Shown here: positions 34,469-42,704 of the stretch, in pieces
Layout: each line of letters opens with the position of its first letter
Numbering within the stretch: position 1 is the stretch's first letter
Source of the DNA: Amycolatopsis orientalis DSM 43388
Lineage (GTDB): Bacteria; Actinomycetota; Actinomycetes; Mycobacteriales; Pseudonocardiaceae
Length of the DNA stretch: 64,000 bases
Direction: 5' to 3'
NCBI RefSeq assembly: GCF_000411975.1
Contig: NZ_ASXG01000158.1
Location: 62,001-126,000, forward strand
The notes under the pieces: model-generated
The model's input: the letters and a program-made list of their open reading frames with translations, nothing else
What the model was told of the DNA's origin: nothing
Databases searched by the model: none
Program-made: the position numbers and the translations under genes

Positions 34469-34773
34469 CAGTCGCTCGCCTTCATCGAACCGGCGGCTTC
34501 GCCTTCGTAGTCGTCATACGCCTTGGCCGCGTCGCGCACCTTCTGCGCCTGCGCGTCCATCGCCGTGACGGTGTTCTGCAGCGCCTCGATCCCGTAGTTC
34601 TCCACCGGGTCCAGCATCATCCGGAACGGCTGGCAGAGAATGCCGTACGCGTCGGTGGGCATGCTGACCTGGTTCGCGGCGTCGACCGCCTGCTTCAGGC
34701 CGTCGGCGAGCGCGTCGAGCTGCCGGGCGTGCGCCTCGAGATCGCCGCCGATCTCATAACCCCTGGGTGGCAT
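34468..34773 (-). CDS. EspC-like type VII secretion-associated protein
   Basis: Protein of 101 residues, helical, with LEAHARQLDALADGLKQAVDAANQV then AYGILCQPFRMML and a second helix AMDAQAQKVRDAAKAYDDYE. This matches EspC/DUF2580 proteins, WXG100-like partners usually encoded just before a large ESX substrate. The four-base overlap with the toxin start supports co-translation and probably a heterodimer with the toxin N-terminus for export. No ESX core component (EccC, EccD, MycP) is in this window, so the secretion machine must be elsewhere. Confidence 0.8.
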   Translation of the reverse strand: MPPRGYEIGGDLEAHARQLDALADGLKQAVDAANQVSMPTDAYGILCQPFRMMLDPVENYGIEALQNTVTAMDAQAQKVRDAAKAYDDYEGEAAGSMKASD

Positions 34774-34802
34774 GGTTTTTCTTCCCCTGGAACGGCTTGC
34801 GG

Positions 34803-35354
34803 TCAGGACAGGATCGATCCGCCGAAGTCGTCGTCCTCGTCCGACGAACTCCGGCGGCGGCGTTGCTGCTGAGGCGGTGGCGGAGACGCCGGACGCGCCG
34901 GCGGCGGCGCGGGGGCACCGGTTTCCTCGGCGTCCTCCGGCAGGAACCGCCGCACCCGGTCGGACGCGGACTCGGCCGGTTCCTCGGCGGGCGGCGCGGG
35001 AAACGTCCGCTGCGCGTCGGCCACCAGCGTTTCCGTGGTCTCGTCGCCGCCGACCGTCTCGGCCGCGGCCTGCTGCAACAGTTCGGGGATCCGGGCCTGC
35101 GCGCGCTGCACGAGCCGCATCACCTCGGCGGAGACCTCGGCCATCTTCTTGCCTGCCGCGGAATCCGCGAGCACCAGGTTCTTGAGCAGCCCCTTGGCGT
35201 CCACGGTGACCTCGACCGAACCGTCCTTCGACCGCTCGGTGACGGTTTGACCCTGCATGCGCTCGGCCATCGCCTGGTAGCGGGCAGCGGTTTGCTGGAG
35301 CTGCTTGGTCCAGCCCTCGATCATCTGCTCGCTGGCGTCGACGCTGTCCGGCAT
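34803..35354 (-). CDS. YbaB/EbfC-like protein heading the toxin operon
   Basis: Protein of 183 residues. Residues 1-110 have the YbaB fold pattern (MIEGWTKQLQQTAARYQAMAERMQGQTVTERSKDGSVEVTVDAKGLLKNLVL, then KKMAEVSAEVMRLVQRAQARIPELLQQ). The remainder is an acidic/Pro-rich tail with RRRRSSSDEDDD. In actinobacteria such genes commonly stand before EspC-like proteins and ESX substrates; the role may be chaperone or DNA binding (inference). ATG at 35354 has AAAGGGG close upstream; a longer frame exists but lacks support. It is probably the first gene of the six-gene minus-strand operon. Confidence 0.75.
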   Translation of the reverse strand: MPDSVDASEQMIEGWTKQLQQTAARYQAMAERMQGQTVTERSKDGSVEVTVDAKGLLKNLVLADSAAGKKMAEVSAEVMRLVQRAQARIPELLQQAAAETVGGDETTETLVADAQRTFPAPPAEEPAESASDRVRRFLPEDAEETGAPAPPPARPASPPPPQQQRRRRSSSDEDDDFGGSILS

Positions 35355-35496
35355 CGGGCCCCTTTCTCCGCGGTGACTTCTCCAGAATGACGGACGCGCA
35401 CCCCCGTCGGTTCCGCGCGGTTCCGAATTGTCCGCGCGGCGCGGTTCCTCCCGTGTGTCGACTACTGTACGCGAACTTCTGGTTGCTTGCCGTAAC

Positions 35497-35531
35497 AAAA
35501 CGGCCCGCCCGCGAGGTTCGCGGACGGGCCG
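35497..35531 (-). terminator. Intrinsic terminator of hpd
   Basis: On the minus strand GGCCCGTCCGCGA pairs with TCGCGGGCGGGCC (one mismatch) and is followed by GTTTTGTTA. It separates hpd from the toxin operon. Confidence 0.8.
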
Positions 35532-35550
35532 GGGGGAAGCAGTGAGCGGA

Positions 35551-36750
35551 TCAGAGGTTGCCGCGGCGCTCCTGCTCGCGCTCGATGGCCTCGAACAGGG
35601 CCTTGAAGTTGCCCTTGCCGAAGCCGAGCGAACCGTGCCGTTCGATGAGTTCGTAGAACACGGTGGGCCGGTCGCCGATCGGCTTGGTGAAGATCTGCAG
35701 CAGGTAGCCGTCCTCGTCGCGGTCGACCAGGATCCGGTGCTCCTTCAGCGTTTCGATCGGCACGCGTACCTCGCCGATCCGGGCGCGCAGTTCGGGGTCG
35801 TCGTAGTACGAGTCCGGAGTGTCGAGGAACTCGACGCCCGCGGCGCGCATCGCGGTGATGGTGGCGATGATGTCGTTGGTGGCCAACGCGATGTGCTGGC
35901 AGCCGGCGCCCTCGTAGAACTCGAGGTACTCGTCGATCTGCGACTTCTTCTTCGCGATCGCCGGTTCGTTGAGCGGGAACTTGACCCGGTGGTTGCCGTT
36001 CGACACCACTTTGCTCATCAGCGCCGAGTACTCGGTGGCGATGTCGTCGCCGACGAACTCCGCCATGTTCACGAAGCCCATCACGCGGTGGTACCAGTCG
36101 ACCCAGTAGTCCATCTTGCCGAGTTCGACGTTGCCGACGCAGTGGTCGACCGCCTGGAACAGCCGCTTGGGCGCGCCCTCGGGCCGCTTGGCCGTGCCCT
36201 CGCGCGGCTCGTAGCCGGGAAGGTAGATGCCGTTGTAGCGGGACCGGTCGATGAGCGTGTGCCGGGTCTCGCCGTAGGTCGCGATGGCCGCGCGGCGGAT
36301 CGTGCCGTGCTCGTCGGAGACGTCGTGCGGCTCCTCGAGGATCGTCGCGCCCTCCTTGCGGGCGTGCTCGACGCACTTGTCGACGTCGGTGGTCTCCAAG
36401 GCGAGGTCGATCACGCCGTCGCCGTGGCGGCGGTGGTGGTCGAGCAGCGGGGAGTCGGGCTTCACGCCGCCGGTGATCACGAAGCGCGCGGAACCGGACT
36501 TGAGCACGAAGGCCTTGTGGTCGAGCTGTCCCGTTTCGGGACCGGAGTACGCGACCAGCTGCATGCCGAACGCGACCTGGTAGAACCACGCGGTCTGGGT
36601 GGCGTTGCCCGCGATGAACACCACCGCGTCCAGTGCCTTGACCGGGAACGGGTCGGTCGAGGCGTCGTGGTCCACCAGTCCGACGAGCTGGCGGAGCTGG
36701 TCATAGCTGACGTCGTCGAGTGCGCCGTGCGGATCCATCGTGGAGGTCAT
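35551..36750 (-). CDS. hpd: 4-hydroxyphenylpyruvate dioxygenase
   Basis: Non-haem iron enzyme converting 4-hydroxyphenylpyruvate to homogentisate in tyrosine catabolism; 399 residues. Two vicinal-oxygen-chelate halves are visible. Iron ligands are His in VDHCVGNVELG, His in CQHIALATNDI, and Glu367 in FYELIERHGS; the C-terminal gate helix is GNFKALFEAIEREQERRGNL. ATG at 36750 (MTSTMDPHG) is preferred; longer and shorter in-frame starts exist. It is divergent from an Lrp/AsnC regulator gene, a common arrangement for hpd in actinobacteria, so that protein probably controls it. Homogentisate dioxygenase is not in the window. Confidence 0.95.
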   Translation of the reverse strand: MTSTMDPHGALDDVSYDQLRQLVGLVDHDASTDPFPVKALDAVVFIAGNATQTAWFYQVAFGMQLVAYSGPETGQLDHKAFVLKSGSARFVITGGVKPDSPLLDHHRRHGDGVIDLALETTDVDKCVEHARKEGATILEEPHDVSDEHGTIRRAAIATYGETRHTLIDRSRYNGIYLPGYEPREGTAKRPEGAPKRLFQAVDHCVGNVELGKMDYWVDWYHRVMGFVNMAEFVGDDIATEYSALMSKVVSNGNHRVKFPLNEPAIAKKKSQIDEYLEFYEGAGCQHIALATNDIIATITAMRAAGVEFLDTPDSYYDDPELRARIGEVRVPIETLKEHRILVDRDEDGYLLQIFTKPIGDRPTVFYELIERHGSLGFGKGNFKALFEAIEREQERRGNL

Positions 36751-36870
36751 GCGTTGAGCATGAGTCGAGCCTGGCAAGCTGTGCAACGGTTTCCGTTTCG
36801 ACTGGGCAATATGTTCAGCTTACCCTGGATATGCTCGGTCAACTTGGACAACCTGCGCAGGGAGAAACCG
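36751..36870. promoter_or_regulatory. Divergent promoter region of hpd and the Lrp-type regulator
   Basis: 120 bases, noticeably more AT-rich than the surroundings (for example CAATATGTTCAGCTTACC), between the divergent starts. An Lrp-type operator is expected here, but I cannot define a convincing palindrome. Confidence 0.4.
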
Positions 36871-37341
36871 GTGCTTGACTCGCTCGACGCGCGGCTGCTG
36901 CTGTTGCTCACCGACTCGCCCCGCCTCGGCGTGCTCGAATGCGCGCGCCGGCTCGGCGTCGCACGCGGCACGGTGCAGGCGCGGCTGGACCGGCTGACCG
37001 AACGCGGCATCCTCGGCGGCTTCCCGCCGGAACTCGATCTGGCCGCGATGGGCTACAGCCTCACCGCGTTCGCCGTGCTGGAAATCGCGCAGGGCAAACG
37101 CGCCGGGGTCGCGGAGGCACTGGCTGCGATCGACGAAGTCTGCGAAGTGCACGCCACCACCGGACAAGGCGACCTCTTCGTGCGACTCGTCGCGCGGGAC
37201 AACGACGATCTGCAGCGCGTCATCGACGAAGTGGTTGGCGTGCCGGATGTTTTGCGTACGTCGACCTCAATCGCGTTGTCTACACCAGTGCCACCGCGAG
37301 TACGTCCGTTGCTCGAACGGACGGCTAGGACACGTACGTGA
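36871..37341 (+). CDS. Lrp/AsnC family transcriptional regulator
   Basis: Regulator of 156 residues. The N-terminal helix-turn-helix reads LDARLLLLLTDSPRLGVLECARRLGVARGTVQARLDRLTERGIL. The RAM/AsnC ligand domain follows (AFAVLEIAQGKRAGVAEALAAIDEVCEVHATTGQGDLFVRLVARDNDDLQRVI). It probably senses an aromatic amino acid or its keto acid, because it is divergent from hpd (inference). GTG at 36871 is chosen because CAGGGAGA stands about 6 bases upstream. Its last 17 bases overlap the 3' end of the convergent MBL-fold gene. Confidence 0.9.
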   Translation: MLDSLDARLLLLLTDSPRLGVLECARRLGVARGTVQARLDRLTERGILGGFPPELDLAAMGYSLTAFAVLEIAQGKRAGVAEALAAIDEVCEVHATTGQGDLFVRLVARDNDDLQRVIDEVVGVPDVLRTSTSIALSTPVPPRVRPLLERTARTRT

Positions 37342-38128
37342 GGTAGCGCTTCGCGGAGCGCTGTACGACGTTATGGCCGTCTGTACGCACGATGGCGTCC
37401 CACCACGCGCCGTAAATGGCTTCGAAGGCGTACGGCTCCAACAGTTCCGCGGCGTGCCGTACGACGCTCGGCCGCTCCGGGATGAGGTTCGGGTAGCTGT
37501 ACATGAAACCGACGTGCGTACGGTCCGGGACCACCTGCACGATGTCGCCGGACAGCAGCGCGCCGCGGCCTTCTTCGCCGTCCGGCCAGTGCATTACGGT
37601 GCCGCCGGCGAAGTGCACGCCGAGGTTGATCAGCTGAAGATCGGGCGAGACGTCGAGCGTCGTGCCGGTCCACAACTGGATCGACGGGTCCGGCCTGCCG
37701 ATCCACTGCTGGTCGTTCTCGTGCAGGTAGACCGGGACGTCGAAGGCGCGCGCCCACTCGACCATCGTCGTGTAGTAGTGCGGGTGGCTGATCGCGATGC
37801 CGGTGAGGCCGCCGAGTTCGGTGATCTTGCCGATCAGCTCGTCGTCGAGGTAGGCGGCGCAATCCCAGAGGAAGTTGCCGCTCGCCGCGCGGACCAGCAG
37901 CGCGCGCTGGCCGATCGCGAATTTCGGGTCCGAGCCGACGCCGATGATGCCCGGCCCCTGCTCCTCGACCCGCGGCTTGAGTTCGCCGTTGGCCCGGAGC
38001 GTGGCCAGGTCGGTCCACTGCTGCCCGCCCGGCGGCACGTATTGCCGCTCGTCCTCGCAGATCGGGCAGTCCTCCCGCGGGGCGGCGTACTGCATCCCGC
38101 AGGTCAGGCAGAGCGGTTCGGTGCTCAT
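37325..38128 (-). CDS. MBL-fold protein with N-terminal zinc-ribbon-like CxxC pairs
   Basis: Protein of 267 residues. Two CxxC pairs at the N-terminus (LCLTCGM, CPICEDE) suggest a small zinc or rubredoxin-like knuckle. The metallo-beta-lactamase-like domain contains ISHPHYYTTMVEWA, a variant of HxHxDH lacking the usual Asp-His, and LGVHFAGGTVMHW and LLSGDIVQVVPDR in place of later metal motifs. The metal site is therefore atypical. GGGAGGAC stands just before ATG at 38128. It lies downstream of greA on the same strand but behind a strong stem-loop. Substrate unknown. Confidence 0.7.
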   Translation of the reverse strand: MSTEPLCLTCGMQYAAPREDCPICEDERQYVPPGGQQWTDLATLRANGELKPRVEEQGPGIIGVGSDPKFAIGQRALLVRAASGNFLWDCAAYLDDELIGKITELGGLTGIAISHPHYYTTMVEWARAFDVPVYLHENDQQWIGRPDPSIQLWTGTTLDVSPDLQLINLGVHFAGGTVMHWPDGEEGRGALLSGDIVQVVPDRTHVGFMYSYPNLIPERPSVVRHAAELLEPYAFEAIYGAWWDAIVRTDGHNVVQRSAKRYLTYVS

Positions 38129-38167
38129 CGGCGTCCTCCCAGTGGTTTCGCTGGAAGACACGCTAGA

Positions 38168-38219
38168 CCGCCGAACGCGCGCCGGGCCACGGGAAAACGG
38201 GCGGGCGCGCGTTCGGCGG
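38168..38219 (-). terminator. Strong stem-loop after greA
   Basis: Sixteen-base perfect arms (38168-38183 and 38204-38219; CCGCCGAACGCGCGCC and its complement) flank a 20-base loop immediately after the greA stop. No T-run follows. Confidence 0.6.
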
Positions 38220-38226
38220 AAACGGG

Positions 38227-38718
38227 TCAGGCCTCGGTGTAGGGCACCGCCTTGATCAGGGTGACCTTCATGGTCTTGCCGTTCGGCAGCTCGTACTCGC
38301 GGGACTCGCCCTCCTTGGCGCCGAGCAGCGCCTTGCCGAGCGGCGACTCGGGGGAGTACACGTCGAGCGCGCCCTCGGCGCCCTCTTCGCGGGTGGCGAG
38401 CAGGAACTTCTCCTCCTCGTCGTCCCCGTCGTACTTGACGGTGAGCACCTTGCCGGGGCCCGCGGTGCCGTCGTCCTCCGGCGCCTCGCCGACCTTCGCG
38501 TTGCGCAGCAGCTCCTGCAGGTGCCGGATGCGGGCCTCGGCCTGGCCCTGCTCCTCGCGGGCTGCGTGGTAGCCGCCGTTCTCCTTGAGGTCGCCCTCTT
38601 CGCGGCTGTCGTTGATGCGGGCGGCGATGACCGGACGATTCTCGATCATTTCGTCGAGCTCGTGCTTGAGCCTGTCGTAGGCATCCTGGGTCAGCCAGGT
38701 CACCTTGGTGTCGCTCAC
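38227..38718 (-). CDS. greA: Transcription elongation factor GreA
   Basis: Binds RNA polymerase and stimulates cleavage of the nascent RNA in backtracked complexes. 163 residues: N-terminal coiled coil (LTQDAYDRLKHELDEMIENRPVIAARINDSREEGDLKENGGYHAAREEQGQAEARI) with the acidic tip, then the FKBP-like C-terminal domain (YSPESPLGKALLGAKEGESREYELPNGKTMKVTLIKAV). GTG at 38718 (VSDTKVTW) is preferred because GAGGAG lies 9 bases upstream; ATG at 38727 overlaps that site. DUF4307 and mca follow in the same order as M. tuberculosis Rv1080c-Rv1082 (recalled). Confidence 0.93.
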   Translation of the reverse strand: MSDTKVTWLTQDAYDRLKHELDEMIENRPVIAARINDSREEGDLKENGGYHAAREEQGQAEARIRHLQELLRNAKVGEAPEDDGTAGPGKVLTVKYDGDDEEEKFLLATREEGAEGALDVYSPESPLGKALLGAKEGESREYELPNGKTMKVTLIKAVPYTEA

Positions 38719-38914
38719 GGTCACCATCTCCTCGTAGGGCCTGCCAGGCTTGGGTGTACAAGCCGGCCACCGCGTACGCACGCGGCTGAGATAAAGGAAA
38801 AACACGGCCCGTCGGGGGCCGTGCTGGTATACGAGCGTATCACGGCAGGACAGGTCGACGCCGGTCCATTTCCCGCCGCGCGGACGCTCGCCGCGCATTT
38901 CACTCCGTTGGCCG

Positions 38915-39355
38915 CTACGGGGTTGACAGATAGCGTGGTATGGAATACGAGCAGCCGAACACGTCGGCGGTCACCGGGGTCCCGATGCTCTTCACCACGG
39001 TGTTCACCCTGCTGTGGCTGGCCCCGGCGGGAACCAGCACCTCCCGGCGGCCGCTTTCCGCGCCGGACTTGTCGCGCACCCGGACGACGCACACGCCGGG
39101 CTTGCTGTCGTCGTCCCGGGTGACGTTGAGCGTGACCTGCATCGCGTCGTTCGGCAGCTCCTGGAAGCCGATGCGCTCCGCGTCGATCGGGGTCGTGCCG
39201 AGGTTGAGGTAGTAGACGAAGCCGACCGCGCCGCTCACGACCAGCGCGACGGCCACGAAAAGCCACCTCCGCCAGCGTTTCGACGGCTTGCCCTTGCCCG
39301 CGGCGCCGTACCGGTCCGCGGGCCGCGCCGGAACGGCGCCGCCCTCGGCGGTCAC
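38915..39355 (-). CDS. DUF4307 single-pass membrane protein
   Basis: Protein of 146 residues with a basic cytoplasmic N-terminus (RYGAAGKGKPSKRWRRW), one membrane segment (LFVAVALVVSGAVGFVYYL) and an extracytoplasmic domain with LNVTRDDDSKPGVCVVRVRDKSGAESGRREVLVPAG and DVFGCSYSIPRYL; its two cysteines may pair. It matches the DUF4307 family found divergent from mca in actinobacteria. GTG at 39355 has GGGGAG three bases upstream. Function unknown. Confidence 0.75.
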   Translation of the reverse strand: MTAEGGAVPARPADRYGAAGKGKPSKRWRRWLFVAVALVVSGAVGFVYYLNLGTTPIDAERIGFQELPNDAMQVTLNVTRDDDSKPGVCVVRVRDKSGAESGRREVLVPAGASHSRVNTVVKSIGTPVTADVFGCSYSIPRYLSTP

Positions 39356-39550
39356 GGTCTCCCCGCTCTGCAAATCCGGGCCTCCGGTCAAACTTGTCGT
39401 ACCCCTGGGGACAATAGGCGGTGCGGCCGGTCCGGGGCACCACCCTGGTCGAGTATCCGCGACCCGTTCCGGCGGCGCGGAGCCGGGGCGGTTTACCGCG
39501 GCGCAACCGGGTGTCACGGAATAACAGGACAGGAAAGGGCCGTTCGGACC

Positions 39551-40465
39551 ATGGTGGGAGCCGACGAGCTGACAACAGAAGACCGCAAGCAGCGACTGCG
39601 CCTGATGGCGGTGCACGCCCATCCCGACGACGAGTCGAGCAAGGGCGCCGCCACGATGGCCAAATACGTCGCCGAGGGGCACGAGGTCATGGTCGTGACC
39701 TGCACCGGAGGCGAGGCCGGCAGCATTCTCAACCCGGCCATGGACCGGCCGGACGTGCTCGCGAACATGGCCGAGATCCGCCGCGAAGAGATGGCGCGCG
39801 CGGCGAAGATCCTCGGCGTGAGCCACCGCTGGCTGGGCTTCATCGACTCCGGGCTGCCCGAGGGCGACCCGCTTCCGCCGGTGCCGGAGGGCTCGTTCGC
39901 GGTGATCCCGCTCGAGGAGGCCACCGAGGCGCTGGTGCGCGTGATCCGCGAGTTCCGCCCGCACGTCATCACCACCTACGACGAGAACGGCGGGTACCCG
40001 CACCCGGACCACATCCGCACGCACGAGGTGTCGATGGCGGCCTTCGACGCGGCGGGCGACCCGGACCGGTTCCCGGAGGCGGGCGAGCCGTGGCAGCCGC
40101 TCAAGCTGTACTACATGCACGGCTTCTCCAAGGCCCGGATGGTGGCGTTCGACACCGCGCTCAAGGAGGCCGGGCTGGAGTCGCCGTACGAGGAGTGGCT
40201 CAAGTCCTGGGACCCGGACCGCGCCGACATCATGGAGCGGGTGACGACCCGGATCGAGTGCGGGGAATACTTCGAGGTGCGCGACGAGGCGCTGAAGGCG
40301 CACGCCACGCAGATCGATCCGACGAGCCGCTGGTTCGCCGTTCCGCTGGAGATCCAGCGCGAGGTGTGGCCCACTGAGGAGTACGAGCTGAACCGCTCCC
40401 TGGTGGACAGCACGCTGCCGGAGGACGATCTGTTCGCAGGCATCAAGGAGAAGGTGAGCCCATGA
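39551..40465 (+). CDS. mca: Mycothiol conjugate amidase
   Basis: Zinc amidase cleaving mycothiol S-conjugates to a mercapturic acid and GlcN-inositol, a detoxification step peculiar to actinobacteria; 304 residues. The LmbE-type metal site is AHPDDESSKGAA (residues 23-34), with PHPDHIRTHE supplying another ligand and ITTYDENGGYPH the catalytic region. The close paralogue MshB is less likely given the length and the context (greA-DUF4307-mca). It is coupled by an ATGA overlap to a small membrane-protein gene. Confidence 0.93.
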   Translation: MVGADELTTEDRKQRLRLMAVHAHPDDESSKGAATMAKYVAEGHEVMVVTCTGGEAGSILNPAMDRPDVLANMAEIRREEMARAAKILGVSHRWLGFIDSGLPEGDPLPPVPEGSFAVIPLEEATEALVRVIREFRPHVITTYDENGGYPHPDHIRTHEVSMAAFDAAGDPDRFPEAGEPWQPLKLYYMHGFSKARMVAFDTALKEAGLESPYEEWLKSWDPDRADIMERVTTRIECGEYFEVRDEALKAHATQIDPTSRWFAVPLEIQREVWPTEEYELNRSLVDSTLPEDDLFAGIKEKVSP

Positions 40466-40815
40466 GTTTCGGTGTGCCGGCCGTCGAGGTCGTCCCGCTC
40501 ACCGCGTCGGCGCTGGTCCTGGCCCAGCAGCCGGACAGCGGAGACAACGGCGGCCAGGGCGAGGACTTCGGCAAGTCCTCGCCGGTCGGCCTGTTGGTGC
40601 TGATCCTGTTCCTGATCGCGGTCGTCTTCCTGGTCCGTTCGATGAGCAAGCACTTGAAGAAGGTGCCGCGGACGTTCGACGGGGAAGAGGCCGGTTCGGA
40701 GTCCGGTAGCGAGGCTGCTCCGGCCGAGGGCGAGCCCGCCGCCGAGGCAGGGCCGGAGGAAGCACCGGCCGCGGAGAAGAAACCGGACACGGCGGCGGCC
40801 AAGAAGAGCGACTGA
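40462..40815 (+). CDS. Small single-pass membrane protein downstream of mca
   Basis: Protein of 117 residues with one membrane segment (SPVGLLVLILFLIAVVFLVRSM), a basic KHLKKVPRTF juxtamembrane stretch and an acidic Glu/Ala/Pro-rich cytoplasmic tail. Its start overlaps the mca stop by four bases (ATGA). The position corresponds to M. tuberculosis Rv1083 (recalled). Function unknown, but coupling suggests a link with mca. Confidence 0.75.
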   Translation: MSFGVPAVEVVPLTASALVLAQQPDSGDNGGQGEDFGKSSPVGLLVLILFLIAVVFLVRSMSKHLKKVPRTFDGEEAGSESGSEAAPAEGEPAAEAGPEEAPAAEKKPDTAAAKKSD

Positions 40816-40978
40816 GCCCCCGCGGAGAGGCTGAACGAGCCGCCGGCGCGCGCAGCCGGGACGAGTCGGCTACAGGCCGTGCTCGGGCGACCCGGCTGCG
40901 TACTTGGCGACCGTCGACCACCAGCTGCACTCGAACGTTTCGATCCGGAGACAGCGGCGAAGGTGCGCGGCGAGTTCG

Positions 40979-42526
40979 TCAGTGCCGTTCGGCCAGCTGC
41001 TCGTCGTAAAGGCTTTCCGGCGCCAGATGCTTGCCGGGGGACTCGATCTCGCCGTTTCGATGGCCCGCTGGCGGCTTGTTTTGTGTTCCGGTGCACCCCA
41101 GGGCCCAGTTGTGCGCGGTAGGCGGATTTTCCACGAGATACGAGCCGACGCCGCAGTTCCAGAGCACCGAATTCGCCCCCGCCCAGCCTTGGCCGCTGCC
41201 CATCCACTGCCGGTCGGACAGCTGGAGATGCCCTGACGGCGGGCTCATCGTCAGGTCGTCGTAGAGGGTGCCGCTGGCCCAGCGCTGGTGCGGACCGGCG
41301 TCGAGGATCCGGGAACCGGTGTTGGTCGCGGTGCAGCGGCTGATCACGTTGGGGCCGGGCACCCTCGCCTGCGTGATCCACGCGTGCACGTTGCTGCCGG
41401 TGACCACGCATTGCCGCACCAGGGTTTCCTGGCCGCTGATGGTGTAGGCGGCCGGCTGGTCGTGGATGTCCTGAGGCACGGATTCGTCGAGGGACGAGGT
41501 GTTCAGCAGGCTGATCCGGAGCGCGTTTTCTCCGGTCCCGAAAGCGGCTCCGAAATGATCCGCGACCACGTCGGCCACCCAGCTGTCCTCGGCGGCGTCC
41601 ACGGTGACCAGCTGGGATTTGAAGAAACCGTCGTTGTGCCAGGCCGGATCCTGTTCGAACTCGGCGCCGTCCGCGGACAGGTGCGCGAGGCCGGAACCGC
41701 TGATGCGGCCGGGATACGAGTAGCGGGTGACGGTGGCGTGGGTGTACTGGCTTTCCAGTGCGTTCGTCAGCGGCACGTCGAAGCGGACCGTTTTGCCGTT
41801 CACGGCGGTGATCGTCCGGTCGAACTGCAGGCCGGCGTTCGGCGTCCACTGCTTGCTCGGCGTGCCGTCCGGCCGCAGCGGGATCTGGTCCATGCCGATC
41901 GCGTGAATCCACGCTTGCTCCTGCGGACGCTGCACGATGACGTGGTCGCCGACGTGGAAGGACGAAGCATCGCTCACATCGAGCTGGTCGGCGCCGACCG
42001 GGACGTAGCCGCTGGTGACCGGGACCGCCGAACCGGACGGGGTGCGCGAGCCGCTGCCGGCGATCGTGACCAGCGTGTGCAGCTTTCCGGTCGCGACCAG
42101 TCTGGTCCCGTGCGCCGCGCTGCCCGCGCCGCGCAGTTCGACGTTGCTGGCGCTGATCCGCAGCGTGCCTTCGAGCCGGTAGTCGCCGGCCGCCAGTTGC
42201 ACCGCACCGGGTTTGCCGCTGTGCGCGACCTGGTCGATGGCCTGCTGGATGCGCGCGGTGTCGTCGCCGGACGGCTGCGGCGTGACGGTCGCCGCGACTG
42301 GCAGTTCAGGCGGCGGAGCATCGCCGTTGCGGTAGCCGACGCGGGAGAAATCGGGGACCCGGTTGCCCTGTGCGTCGGTGCCGTAGGAGAGGCGGCCGTT
42401 GGCGAAGGTGATCCAGTTCGGTCCCGCGGACGCCGCATGGACACTGCAACCGGACAAACCCAGACATCCGATGAATGCGAACGCGAGAATAGATTTCCGA
42501 GAACGCGGACCGACAGATCGCCTCAT
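40979..42526 (-). CDS. Lipoprotein with pectin-lyase-like beta-helix fold
   Basis: Protein of 515 residues, exported and lipid-anchored: FAFIGCLGLSGCSV gives a lipobox. The mature part begins a right-handed beta-helix typical of pectate-lyase-3 and glycosidase families (DDTARIQQAIDQVAHSGKPGAVQLAAGDYRLEGTLRISASNVELRGAG). It continues with short-strand repeats (ISGSGLAHL, LVTVDAAEDSWVADVVADHFGAAF, LVRQCVVTGSNVHAWITQ). It is probably a polysaccharide-binding or -cleaving protein; the catalytic site cannot be placed. ATG at 42526 is chosen for its signal peptide. It interrupts an otherwise conserved mca-YyaL gene order. Confidence 0.75.
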   Translation of the reverse strand: MRRSVGPRSRKSILAFAFIGCLGLSGCSVHAASAGPNWITFANGRLSYGTDAQGNRVPDFSRVGYRNGDAPPPELPVAATVTPQPSGDDTARIQQAIDQVAHSGKPGAVQLAAGDYRLEGTLRISASNVELRGAGSAAHGTRLVATGKLHTLVTIAGSGSRTPSGSAVPVTSGYVPVGADQLDVSDASSFHVGDHVIVQRPQEQAWIHAIGMDQIPLRPDGTPSKQWTPNAGLQFDRTITAVNGKTVRFDVPLTNALESQYTHATVTRYSYPGRISGSGLAHLSADGAEFEQDPAWHNDGFFKSQLVTVDAAEDSWVADVVADHFGAAFGTGENALRISLLNTSSLDESVPQDIHDQPAAYTISGQETLVRQCVVTGSNVHAWITQARVPGPNVISRCTATNTGSRILDAGPHQRWASGTLYDDLTMSPPSGHLQLSDRQWMGSGQGWAGANSVLWNCGVGSYLVENPPTAHNWALGCTGTQNKPPAGHRNGEIESPGKHLAPESLYDEQLAERH

Positions 42527-42704
42527 GGAGGCGGACTTTAGCGATCTTCTCACCGCGCAGCCAAGGTCAATGGTCGGATTTCTCAGTGTTCCCTCAGCGG
42601 ATCGGCACGAGCCTGTTCCGGGCAAGGCTGCTCGTGGTCTGCCGTTGCGTCGCTTCCCCGGCCGTCTTCGGTGCCTGCTGCCGGAATGAGGCACACTCGG
42701 CACC

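Noticed and set aside
33258..34510. Long plus-strand frames opposite the toxin gene
   Set aside because: Antisense shadows of Ser/Gly/Pro-rich low-complexity coding sequence.
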